NCBI GenBank assembly: GCA_022565135.1
Contig: JADFKA010000056.1
Coordinates: 1 to 8,475, forward strand
Origin: Pseudomonadota bacterium
GTDB lineage: Bacteria > Pseudomonadota > Gammaproteobacteria > Steroidobacterales > Woeseiaceae
Direction of reading: 5' to 3'
Length of the DNA: 8,475 bases
The notes under the pieces were generated by a model that was not told the DNA's origin, searched no databases, and saw nothing but the letters and a program-made list of their open reading frames with translations. This document shows, piece by piece, positions 1 through 6,098 of this stretch; positions within the stretch are counted from its first letter, which is position 1, and the number at the start of each line of letters is the position of its first letter. The position numbers and the translations under genes are program-made.

Positions 1-289
1 CCTGACGCAGGCCCCAGATCTTGTCTGTCTCCTGGTTCTTATTTGTAATGATAATCACTGGTATATCTGCCGTGACGGGATCCTTCGACAATTTCCGAGT
101 CGCCTGGAATCCGTTCATGCCCGGCATGACAACATCCATCAGGATGCAGTCGGGGTGGGATGACCTGGCCTGGCGCAGTCCTTCATCGCCATTGTCGGCG
201 ACCAAGGTGCCGAAACCGTTTTTCTCAAGCATGTTCTGAAATAAATGCAGCTCGGTCGGCGAATCATCGATGATGAGAATGACTGCTAT
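1..289 (-). CDS. pilH: Twitching motility response regulator PilH (partial, C-terminus outside window)
   Basis: Single-domain CheY-like receiver of the Pil-Chp chemosensory system; in Pseudomonas it is phosphorylated by the ChpA kinase and tunes pilus retraction. Read on the minus strand, 96 codons are present and run off the left edge. Numbering from the ATA codon at 289-287, the acidic pair is D8-D9 followed by SPTE, the phospho-acceptor is D52 (within LMDVVMPGMNG), and the conserved switch Thr is T82. The usual C-terminal Lys-Pro lies outside the window. The start is odd: homologues begin MARILIVDDS, but the aligned codon here is ATA, preceded by CTG (292-290). No ATG, GTG or TTG lies in frame between the upstream stop and codon 20 (ATG at 232-230), and starting there would delete the acidic pair. 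A good Shine-Dalgarno sits 7 nt before ATA and 4 nt before CTG. Follows pilG by about 44 nt and is probably co-transcribed. Identity is firm; the start is uncertain. Confidence 0.88.
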   Translation of the reverse strand, partial: MAVILIIDDSPTELHLFQNMLEKNGFGTLVADNGDEGLRQARSSHPDCILMDVVMPGMNGFQATRKLSKDPVTADIPVIIITNKNQETDKIWGLRQ

Positions 290-296
290 CAGTGTT

Positions 297-301
297 TCCT
301 T
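297..301 (-). promoter_or_regulatory. Shine-Dalgarno of pilH
   Basis: The minus strand reads AAGGA here. The AGGA core is 4 nt from a CTG (292-290) and 7 nt from an ATA (289-287). It supports initiation at one of these two non-standard codons, because the next in-frame ATG is more than 60 nt away. ATA has both the better spacing and the position matching the initiator Met of homologues. Confidence 0.5.
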
Positions 302-333
302 TGCGGCGCGCTCATTGCGGCTGCGGATCCTGG

Positions 334-726
334 CTAATTAATTTGATTCGAAATCGCACCCAGCAACTCGTCCTTGGTGAACGGTTTCGTCAGGTACTGT
401 TCCGAACCGACGATGCGGCCCCTGGCCCGGTCAAACAGGCCGTCCTTGCTCGAGAGCATGATGACCGGTGTATCTTTAAACATCTTGTTGTGCTTGATCA
501 ATGAACACGTCTCGTAACCGTCGAGGCGCGGCATCATGATGTCCACAAAAATCAGATCGGGCTGATGATCTGCAATTTTTGACAGGGCATCAAAACCATC
601 AATGGCCGTGAATACCTGGCAGCCTTCCTTGGTCAATAGCGTTTCTGCCGTTCGACGGATCGTCTTGCTGTCATCCACAACAAGAATCTTGAGGCCGTTG
701 AGACTTCGAGATGGGTTACTGGGCAC
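334..726 (-). CDS. pilG: Twitching motility response regulator PilG
   Basis: CheY-like single-domain receiver, the output regulator of the Pil-Chp system that promotes pilus extension and, in Pseudomonas, cAMP signalling through FimV/CyaB. The 130-residue protein is of usual length for PilG (about 135). Visible receiver motifs are D18-D19 (in ILVVDDSKTIRRT), phospho-acceptor D62 (FVDIMMPRLDG), switch Ser S92 (MLSSKD) and K114-P115 (LTKPF). The SKTIRRTAETLL helix and the KDGLFDRARGRIVGS stretch are characteristic of PilG rather than PilH. It starts at GTG (726-724) with a GAGGG Shine-Dalgarno at 737-733, 6 nt upstream. It ends with TAG at 336-334. It is first in a minus-strand operon with pilH and is divergent from gshB, as in Pseudomonas aeruginosa. 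Confidence 0.95.
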   Translation of the reverse strand: MPSNPSRSLNGLKILVVDDSKTIRRTAETLLTKEGCQVFTAIDGFDALSKIADHQPDLIFVDIMMPRLDGYETCSLIKHNKMFKDTPVIMLSSKDGLFDRARGRIVGSEQYLTKPFTKDELLGAISNQIN

Positions 727-963
727 CGGTTTCCCTCACGCTCTGGCGAATCCCCCTGGATTCATTCTTTTAGTTGATTATCCCTGCAGCATGGCGGCTT
801 GCGGTCATGACCTGTGCAGGGAAACCGACTTGTACCATATTGACATAACTCCCGCTACGACGCCCGCCGCAGACCGCGAAAATCGAGGAATTTTCGGCGT
901 TTACCCGTTGATTCCGCTGTATAGTTGGCCGCTCAACACGATCTTCAGGACCAAGCGGCAACA
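727..963. other. Divergent intergenic region between pilG and gshB
   Basis: About 237 bp separating two divergently transcribed genes, so it should hold promoters for both. I see no convincing coding sequence. A TATAGT hexamer at 920-925 is a possible minus-10 for gshB, but the best upstream partner is poor. A perfect TTGACA at 840-845 on the plus strand has no minus-10 at 16-18 nt. A 6-bp hairpin lies at 748-763. No confident promoter can be assigned by eye. Confidence 0.6.
748..763. repeat. Perfect 6-bp hairpin in the pilG 5' leader
   Basis: GAATCC and GGATTC form a perfect inverted repeat around a 4-nt loop. It lies 22 nt upstream of the pilG GTG start and 11 nt upstream of its Shine-Dalgarno, so it would be in the pilG leader transcript. 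It could be a leader stem-loop or an operator for a dimeric regulator. On the plus strand it is followed by ATTCTTTT, a weak terminator-like run, but no plus-strand gene ends there. No function is demonstrated. Confidence 0.35.
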
Positions 964-1920
964 ATGCCAAATAATCCGCTTCGCGTCGGCATAGTCATGG
1001 ACCCGATTGAGTCCATTTCCGCCTACAAAGACAGCTCCTTCGCAATGCTTCTCGAGGCACAACGTCGCGGCGCGGAAATTCACTATTTCCAGCAAGGCGA
1101 CCTCAAATTACTCGCCGGCGTAGCGATCGGACGGTCGCGACGACTCAGGGTCCGCGATGACAACGACGCGTGGTTTGAACTTGGATCCTTCGAAGATATC
1201 GACTTGGGTGATCTCGATATCATTCTGATGCGCAAGGACCCGCCGTTCGACATGGAGTACATCTACACCACCTACATTCTCGACCGCGCCCAAGCGGCCG
1301 GCGCGCTTGTCGTCAATCGGCCACAGGCCTTGCGAGATATGAATGAAAAGGCGTACACGGCCTGGTTTCCCGAGTGCACGCCATTGTCCCTGATCACGCG
1401 CTCAATGCACGAAATGAAAGCGTTCCTGGCCGATAATGAGCGAATCGTCGTAAAACCATTGGACGGCATGGGTGGGCGATCAATTTTTGTCGTGCGAAAA
1501 GGTGACCGTAACGCCAATGTAATTTTTGAAACACTGACTGACTTCGGCCGACAATATGCAATGGCACAGAAATTCATTCCCGAGATCAGTCAAGGCGACA
1601 AGCGAATCCTGTTGATCAACGGCGAAGCAGTTCCCTATGCGCTCGCGCGCGTTCCGTCGGACGACGATAACCGCGGTAATCTGGTCCTGGGTGCAACGGG
1701 TATCGGTCAGGCACTTTCAGACGTAGATCGCTCGATTTGTGCGCGCGTTGGTCCGGTAATGCGTGCGCAGGGCGTCATCTTCGCCGGCATTGATGTCATT
1801 GGTGATTACCTGACCGAAATCAACGTCACCAGCCCAACCGGCATCCGCGAATTGGATACGCACTTTGATCTCAATATTGCCGGCCGCTTGTTTGACGCGA
1901 TTGAAGACCAACTGGCCTAG
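964..1920 (+). CDS. gshB: Glutathione synthetase
   Basis: ATP-grasp ligase joining gamma-glutamylcysteine and glycine with ATP in the cytoplasm, the second step of glutathione synthesis. The 318 residues match the E. coli enzyme (316) along the full length: N-terminal GIVMDPIESI and SSFAMLLEAQRRG, central LMRKDPPFDMEYIY and NRPQALRD, the ATP-grasp glycine loop K164-PLDGMGG, and the C-terminal metal and substrate segment E285-I-N287 followed by VTSPTGIRE. ATG 964 is chosen because it aligns with the E. coli N-terminus. A TTG at 925 would add 13 residues absent from homologues. The Shine-Dalgarno is weak (AGGA at 947-950, rather distant). It is divergent from pilG and is followed after 31 nt by apbE, so it probably begins the plus-strand gene run. 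Confidence 0.96.
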   Translation: MPNNPLRVGIVMDPIESISAYKDSSFAMLLEAQRRGAEIHYFQQGDLKLLAGVAIGRSRRLRVRDDNDAWFELGSFEDIDLGDLDIILMRKDPPFDMEYIYTTYILDRAQAAGALVVNRPQALRDMNEKAYTAWFPECTPLSLITRSMHEMKAFLADNERIVVKPLDGMGGRSIFVVRKGDRNANVIFETLTDFGRQYAMAQKFIPEISQGDKRILLINGEAVPYALARVPSDDDNRGNLVLGATGIGQALSDVDRSICARVGPVMRAQGVIFAGIDVIGDYLTEINVTSPTGIRELDTHFDLNIAGRLFDAIEDQLA

Positions 1921-1951
1921 CGTCGTTTCAGAGCCCAGCTCATCAATCCTC

Positions 1952-2980
1952 ATGAGCCGCGTGTCGGGCACACAGGTTCGCAGACTCGGCGCGAGATGGA
2001 TTCTAGCCGCCGCACTCACGCTCTGCGGTTGTGGGCCGCAGCAACAAGACCAACGTCTCGATTTTTATGCTTTCGGCACCGAAATATCGGTAACTCTATA
2101 TTCGGTCACTACAAAACAGGCGCAGTTGGCGACAGAGCATTTGCAGTCCCACTACGCTGATGTCGGTCACAATTGGTATCCGTGGCGGCGCGGTGAACTG
2201 CACGCCATCAACAACGCAATGCGAAGTGGATCCCGCGTCGACGTATCTCCGCGCCTCGCTGACATCATTCGGCGCGCCGCAGAGTTCGAGCTCATTTCAG
2301 GCGGACGTTTTAATGCCGGGCTTGGACGACTAACCGAACTCTGGGGTCTGCATGAAGTATCGGCAACCCCGTCGGCCTTACCCAATAACGCAGACATCGT
2401 GGCCATACTCGCTGACAGACCGGGCGCGGCACGTATCGAATGGGATCAGAACCGCGCAGGGACGCGGTCGGATTTCGTGATGCTTGACCTCGGCGGCATT
2501 GCGAAAGGTGCGATTCTCGAAGACAGTGCGACAATTTTACGCGAACTGGGCATCACCGACGCAATCATCAACATTGGTGGCGACCTGACGGTCCTCGGCA
2601 ACGTTCGCGGACGCCCTGCGCGTATTGGAATTCGCTCACCGAGTAACGGCGGCCCGATTGCATCGCTCAGCATTGATGACGGTGAGACCGTCGTTACCTC
2701 GGGAATCTATGCGCGCTTTGTGGAAATTGATGGTCGCCGATACGCGCATATTCTTGATCCCGCGACCGGTTATCCTGTCGATCATACTGTCTCGGCAACC
2801 ATAGTTCATGTCGACCCTGTACTTGCCGATGCTGCAGCAACGGCTCTGATCGTTGGCGGCGCCGATGAATTTGATGTGTTGACCCAGGCTTTCGGCCTTG
2901 ATCTGGCGCTGCTGATTGACTCATCAGGTGACGTGCGTCTCACTCAATCCATGCGCGAGCGGATACACTGGATCGAGTGA
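1952..2980 (+). CDS. apbE: FAD:protein FMN transferase, ApbE family lipoprotein
   Basis: ApbE enzymes use FAD and Mg2+ to attach FMN covalently to a Thr or Ser of extracytoplasmic redox proteins such as Nqr, Rnf and NosR subunits. From ATG 1952 the product has 342 residues. A lipoprotein signal is visible: Arg-rich start, hydrophobic WILAAALTL and lipobox L24-C-G-C27, with Gly at +2 (no Asp retention signal). Family motifs are D179-LGGIAKG (flavin site), NIGGDL, H266-ILDPATG and A292-DAAAT297, whose Asp and Thr are the usual Mg ligands. The reading frame extends upstream to 1865 inside gshB, but that would bury the signal peptide after 29 extra residues. The ribosome site is weak. No flavinylation target is encoded nearby, so its substrate must lie elsewhere. 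It is not part of the Pseudomonas version of this cluster. Confidence 0.92.
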   Translation: MSRVSGTQVRRLGARWILAAALTLCGCGPQQQDQRLDFYAFGTEISVTLYSVTTKQAQLATEHLQSHYADVGHNWYPWRRGELHAINNAMRSGSRVDVSPRLADIIRRAAEFELISGGRFNAGLGRLTELWGLHEVSATPSALPNNADIVAILADRPGAARIEWDQNRAGTRSDFVMLDLGGIAKGAILEDSATILRELGITDAIINIGGDLTVLGNVRGRPARIGIRSPSNGGPIASLSIDDGETVVTSGIYARFVEIDGRRYAHILDPATGYPVDHTVSATIVHVDPVLADAAATALIVGGADEFDVLTQAFGLDLALLIDSSGDVRLTQSMRERIHWIE

Positions 2981-3087
2981 GGAAGGTTTTACAGAATTCC
3001 CTCAACAACCTGATTTTTCTCGATCTTTCAAGCGAAGGCACACTGAATTAAGTAAACTGTCACCAGTCCAATAGCGTTGACCCAAGC

Positions 3088-4014
3088 ATGGCCAGCATTG
3101 CCCTGACTACAGATTCGATCGATGACATACAGCTTGTCACACCGCAGGCTCCCGACAGGTTGCCCGCGATGCTGTTTCTGGCCGCCCTGATGCATGGCAT
3201 TCTTATCATTGGCGTCACATTTAACGCAGAAGTCTTTGACCGGTTCGCCAATGCGATCTCGCTTGAAGTCACAATCGTCGCCAATCCTGATCAACAGATC
3301 GATAGACCTGACAATGCCGAATACCTCGCGCAAGCATCACAGCAAGGCCGCGGTAATACCCAGGACCAGGTTCGTCCAAGCGCGCCGCTTGAGAGTGTTT
3401 CACCAGTTGACAATGACGGCGACGAAGCCGGCGACAGTCTTGTCGAATCAACAACACATGAGAGATCCTCCGATCAGCTCGTGTCGACGCAACGCGAGCA
3501 AGATCTGCGGATGGCGCAAGATCTTCGCGAAGATCCGCAGCTCGACAACAGCTCTGCAATTGCGCTCGAATCCGGCAGCGAGCAAACCTTGCCTTTGCCC
3601 CAGGATCAAGATGCCACTTTGCAAATTCACGATGACGATCCGCGACAACTTTTCATCAGTGCCGACACACGCGAGTCGACGATTGCAGCATACCTCGACA
3701 AATGGAAACGGCGCATCGAGGGAGTTGGCGACGAATACTTTCCCGAACTTGGCGATCTACAAGGTCTTACGGGTAGCCCGACACTCGAGGTCAGTATCGA
3801 GGCTTCCGGTCAGCTCGGAGAAGTCATTATTCGCAAGTCCAGTGGTTCAAAGGTACTTGACCAGGCCGCGCTGGATATCCTGCGCCGCGCATCGCCATTT
3901 GATCCGTTCCCGGCCGAAATTCGCGCCGACTATGACAGCTTGCGGTTCGCCTACAAATGGTTGTTTAGCGAACAGCTCATAACCTCGACCGCGAGCCTCA
4001 CACGCCCGGATTAG
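3088..4014 (+). CDS. tonB3: TonB family energy transducer (TonB3-like)
   Basis: Inner-membrane-anchored periplasmic protein of the TonB family. The homologue at this place in Pseudomonas aeruginosa (PA0406, TonB3) is linked to twitching motility rather than iron uptake. Order: a short cytoplasmic N-terminus, one membrane segment at about residues 26-46 (AMLFLAALMHGILIIGVTF) carrying H36 at the position of the conserved TonB His, a long polar linker at about 66-190, and a C-terminal TonB domain from about 200 (AAYLDKWKRRIEGVG ... YFPEL) through SGSKVLDQAALDILRRASPF to KWLF. The linker is rich in Asp, Gln, Ser and Glu and poor in Pro, unlike the Pro/Lys spacer of classical TonB. No lysine occurs before K205. 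ATG 3088 has no clear Shine-Dalgarno. No ExbB or ExbD is in the window. A 107-bp gap precedes it. Family is clear; the TonB3 assignment rests on synteny and domain style. Confidence 0.88.
   Translation: MASIALTTDSIDDIQLVTPQAPDRLPAMLFLAALMHGILIIGVTFNAEVFDRFANAISLEVTIVANPDQQIDRPDNAEYLAQASQQGRGNTQDQVRPSAPLESVSPVDNDGDEAGDSLVESTTHERSSDQLVSTQREQDLRMAQDLREDPQLDNSSAIALESGSEQTLPLPQDQDATLQIHDDDPRQLFISADTRESTIAAYLDKWKRRIEGVGDEYFPELGDLQGLTGSPTLEVSIEASGQLGEVIIRKSSGSKVLDQAALDILRRASPFDPFPAEIRADYDSLRFAYKWLFSEQLITSTASLTRPD
3505..3540. repeat. Nested palindromes inside tonB3 linker
   Basis: A perfect 16-bp palindrome GATCTTCGCGAAGATC lies at 3520-3535. An outer 8-bp inverted repeat, CTGCGGAT at 3505-3512 and ATCCGCAG at 3533-3540, overlaps its right end, so the two foldings compete. 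The region encodes the repetitive linker peptide QDLRMAQDLRED, so the symmetry may simply follow from duplicated QDLR codons. Confidence 0.4.
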
Positions 4015-4068
4015 TCATTACATGCTGTTGCGGTTGTGTCCGATCTCATCAAGACCGATACTGTCACT

Positions 4069-4632
4069 ATGAATATTGACAGTTCATTAACAAATCAATT
4101 GCTTATCGCCATGCCCGGCATGGCAGACCCGAATTTCAGCACGACGGTCACGCTGATTTGTGAACATAACGATGACGGCGCACTTGGCATCGTAATTAAT
4201 AGGCCTTTGCAACTCAAACTGCGGGGATTGTTTAAGCAACTCGACCTTCCGGAGCCTGATTCCACCACAGCAGATAACCCGGTATTGCTTGGCGGGCCGG
4301 TTGGTCCCGAACATGGCTTTGTGCTGCACGGACCGGAGCTGACCTTCGAAAACTCGATTATCGTGTCAGAAGACATACAACTGACATTATCGCGCGATAT
4401 TCTCAATGCAATGGCGTCTGGTAAAGGCCCCGAGAAATCCCTCGTTGCCCTGGGATACGCGGGCTGGCAGCCCGGACAGCTTGAAAACGAAATGCTGACA
4501 AATTCGTGGCTCAGTGTGCCCGCCACGACAGACATATTGTTCGACACTCCGTTTGACCAGCGCTGGAATACGGCGGCGCAGACACTCGGCATCGATATCA
4601 GCCGGATCTCGCCCGATGCCGGACACGCCTGA
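4069..4632 (+). CDS. yqgE: YqgE/AlgH family protein
   Basis: Small conserved cytoplasmic protein of the UPF0301 (YqgE/AlgH) family. Its biochemical role is unsettled; AlgH was named for an effect on alginate genes in Pseudomonas. The product matches E. coli YqgE closely: LIAMPGM..P.F..TV, LICEHN..GALGIVINRPL, LGGPVGPEHGFVLH, ALGYAGWQPGQLE.E, N.WL and a C-terminal GHA. ATG 4069 gives 187 residues, equal to E. coli YqgE. A GTG at 4036 would add 11 residues absent from homologues. Neither start has a strong Shine-Dalgarno. It lies 54 nt after tonB3, and its last 17 nt overlap ruvX, the widely conserved yqgE-ruvX partnership. Confidence 0.93.
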   Translation: MNIDSSLTNQLLIAMPGMADPNFSTTVTLICEHNDDGALGIVINRPLQLKLRGLFKQLDLPEPDSTTADNPVLLGGPVGPEHGFVLHGPELTFENSIIVSEDIQLTLSRDILNAMASGKGPEKSLVALGYAGWQPGQLENEMLTNSWLSVPATTDILFDTPFDQRWNTAAQTLGIDISRISPDAGHA

Positions 4633-5065
4633 GGCAGGCCCTGCCGAAACTATTGTCGCCTTTGATTTCGGCTTACGTCGCATCGGCGTCGCCGTCGGGC
4701 AGAACATTACAGGATCTGCAAGCCCGCTCGGCATTGTAGGCAACAACGAATCCGGCCCCGACCACGCGAGAATCGGCCAGCTACTCGACGCATGGCGGCC
4801 GGCACGGCTGGTCGTCGGCATGCCCGCTCATACCGACGGCTCACCCAGTGAAATGCAGGTACCGGTCAAAGCCTTTATCAAAGAGCTAACCCGCTACGAG
4901 CTGCCAATAGCTGTTGTGGACGAGCGTTACACGTCAATAGAGGCTAAGGCCGTGCTCAAGAAAGCGCGCGCCGCCGGCACCCGCGGTCGACTCTCCAGGG
5001 AGATGATCGACAGCGCTGCCGCCGTCTTCATCGCAGAACGCTACCTCGCCTCACAGAGGCGGTGA
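4616..5065 (+). CDS. ruvX: Putative pre-16S rRNA nuclease RuvX (YqgF)
   Basis: RNase H-fold (RuvC-like) nuclease implicated in final maturation of the 16S rRNA 5' end; older annotations call it a Holliday junction resolvase. The 149 residues carry the family's acidic active site: D17 in FDFGLRRIGVAVGQ, the D102-E103-RYTS motif, and D132 in IDSAAAVFIAERYL. VVGMP with a following DG is also typical. ATG 4616 lies inside the end of yqgE (17-nt overlap, different frame), which suggests translational coupling. A longer frame from 4514 adds 34 residues with no family resemblance. pyrB follows after 34 nt; the pyrR gene found between ruvX and pyrB in Pseudomonas is absent. Confidence 0.94.
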   Translation: MPDTPEAGPAETIVAFDFGLRRIGVAVGQNITGSASPLGIVGNNESGPDHARIGQLLDAWRPARLVVGMPAHTDGSPSEMQVPVKAFIKELTRYELPIAVVDERYTSIEAKAVLKKARAAGTRGRLSREMIDSAAAVFIAERYLASQRR

Positions 5066-5099
5066 AATAATCCGCCTATGTCAGTAGACTTGCCTCGCC

Positions 5100-6098
5100 A
5101 TGCAAGCGCCCGAAACCTACCCTAACCTCGACAACGAGGCCGACCTGCAGCTCAACGAAGACGGCAGCCTGCGCCATCTCCTGACTCTCAAGGGTATCGA
5201 CAAGGCTCTTCTTACTGAATTGCTCGATGATGCTGAGCGCTTTATCGGCCCCGATGGCGCCACAGCTCCTCACAGTCACACATTGGAGGGTCGCACGGTC
5301 GCCAATTTGTTTTTTGAACCAAGCACACGCACGCGTGCGTCATTTGACCTTGCTGGCAAGCGACTAGGGGCCGATGTTTTGAATCTGGATGTGAATACTT
5401 CATCGCGCAAGAAAGGTGAAAGTATTCTGGATACGATTTACACCTTGCAGGCAATGCAAGTGGATATCATGGTCGTCCGCGATGCGGGCCCGGGCGTGCC
5501 GGCATACATCGCACGCCATGTTAACGATCACGTCAGCATCCTCAATGCGGGCGAGGCCGACGTGTCTCATCCAACACAGGGTCTGCTGGATCTTTTGACC
5601 ATACGCCAGCATAAGGGCGGCTTTGAAAACCTGACCGTCGCCATCGTCGGCGACATAAGGCACTCCCGCGTCGCACGATCTGCCGCGCAAGGCTTGCATA
5701 TTATGGGCGTCGGCGAGCTACGTCTGATTTCGCCGCCGCCGCTCGCGCCGAGTGCAGACGAGATGCCTTACGCAAAAATCGTCGACAACCTCGACGACGG
5801 ACTTCGCGATGCCGATGTCGTCATGGCGTTGAGAATCCAGCGCGAGCGTATCGGTAATCTCGATGGTATTCCCGGTATAGACGAGTATTTCGCTAACTAC
5901 GGTATTAGCACAGAGCGCATGCGAAAGGCTGCGCCCGACGCGATCGTAATGCACCCGGGTCCAATGAATCGCGGCATCGAAATCGAGTCGATCCTTGCAG
6001 ACAGTCCAGCCTCGGTCATCACCCAGCAGGTTACCAATGGCGTCGCCGTTCGCATGGCTGTTCTCGAGCGCGTCAGCAAGACGATGACGACGCATTGA
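5100..6098 (+). CDS. pyrB: Aspartate carbamoyltransferase catalytic subunit
   Basis: Condenses carbamoyl phosphate and L-aspartate to carbamoyl aspartate, the committed step of pyrimidine synthesis, in the cytoplasm. The 332 residues resemble the Pseudomonas enzyme (334), including the N-terminal LQLNEDGSLRHLLTL. Active-site elements are S75-TRTR79 (carbamoyl phosphate), S102 and K105 in SSRKKGES, H157-PTQ and H285-PGPMNRG. The C-terminal ITQQVTNGVAVRMAVL is also standard. ATG 5100 is the only start fitting homologues, although no good Shine-Dalgarno precedes it. The gene ends with a TGA that overlaps the TTG start of the pyrK-like gene by 4 nt. Pseudomonas-type PyrB works as a complex with an inactive dihydroorotase (PyrC') encoded immediately downstream. 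That gene is missing here, as is pyrI. Confidence 0.96.
   Translation: MQAPETYPNLDNEADLQLNEDGSLRHLLTLKGIDKALLTELLDDAERFIGPDGATAPHSHTLEGRTVANLFFEPSTRTRASFDLAGKRLGADVLNLDVNTSSRKKGESILDTIYTLQAMQVDIMVVRDAGPGVPAYIARHVNDHVSILNAGEADVSHPTQGLLDLLTIRQHKGGFENLTVAIVGDIRHSRVARSAAQGLHIMGVGELRLISPPPLAPSADEMPYAKIVDNLDDGLRDADVVMALRIQRERIGNLDGIPGIDEYFANYGISTERMRKAAPDAIVMHPGPMNRGIEIESILADSPASVITQQVTNGVAVRMAVLERVSKTMTTH

Noticed and set aside
840..845. Perfect TTGACA minus-35 hexamer upstream of gshB
   Set aside because: No minus-10-like sequence lies 16-18 nt downstream; that stretch is GC-rich (CGCCCGCCGC).
1865..1951. Upstream extension of apbE into gshB
   Set aside because: It would place 29 residues ahead of a normal lipoprotein signal peptide; ATG 1952 gives a standard signal length.
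2984..3018. Possible terminator after apbE (AGGTT, later AACCT, then a T5 run)
   Set aside because: The stem is only 5 bp with an 18-nt loop and the T tract is short; too weak to call.
3194..3982. 262-residue alternate frame within tonB3
   Set aside because: Low-complexity Arg/Ser-rich translation with no domain; the TonB frame has a membrane segment and a recognisable C-terminal domain.
4095..4592. 165-residue open frame antisense to yqgE
   Set aside because: Composition is Ser/Pro/Cys-rich with no motif, fully antisense to a well-conserved gene.
5327..5340. 14-bp palindrome ACGCACGCGTGCGT in pyrB
   Set aside because: It encodes the invariant TRTRA carbamoyl phosphate motif; alternating ACG/CGC/CGT codons explain the symmetry.
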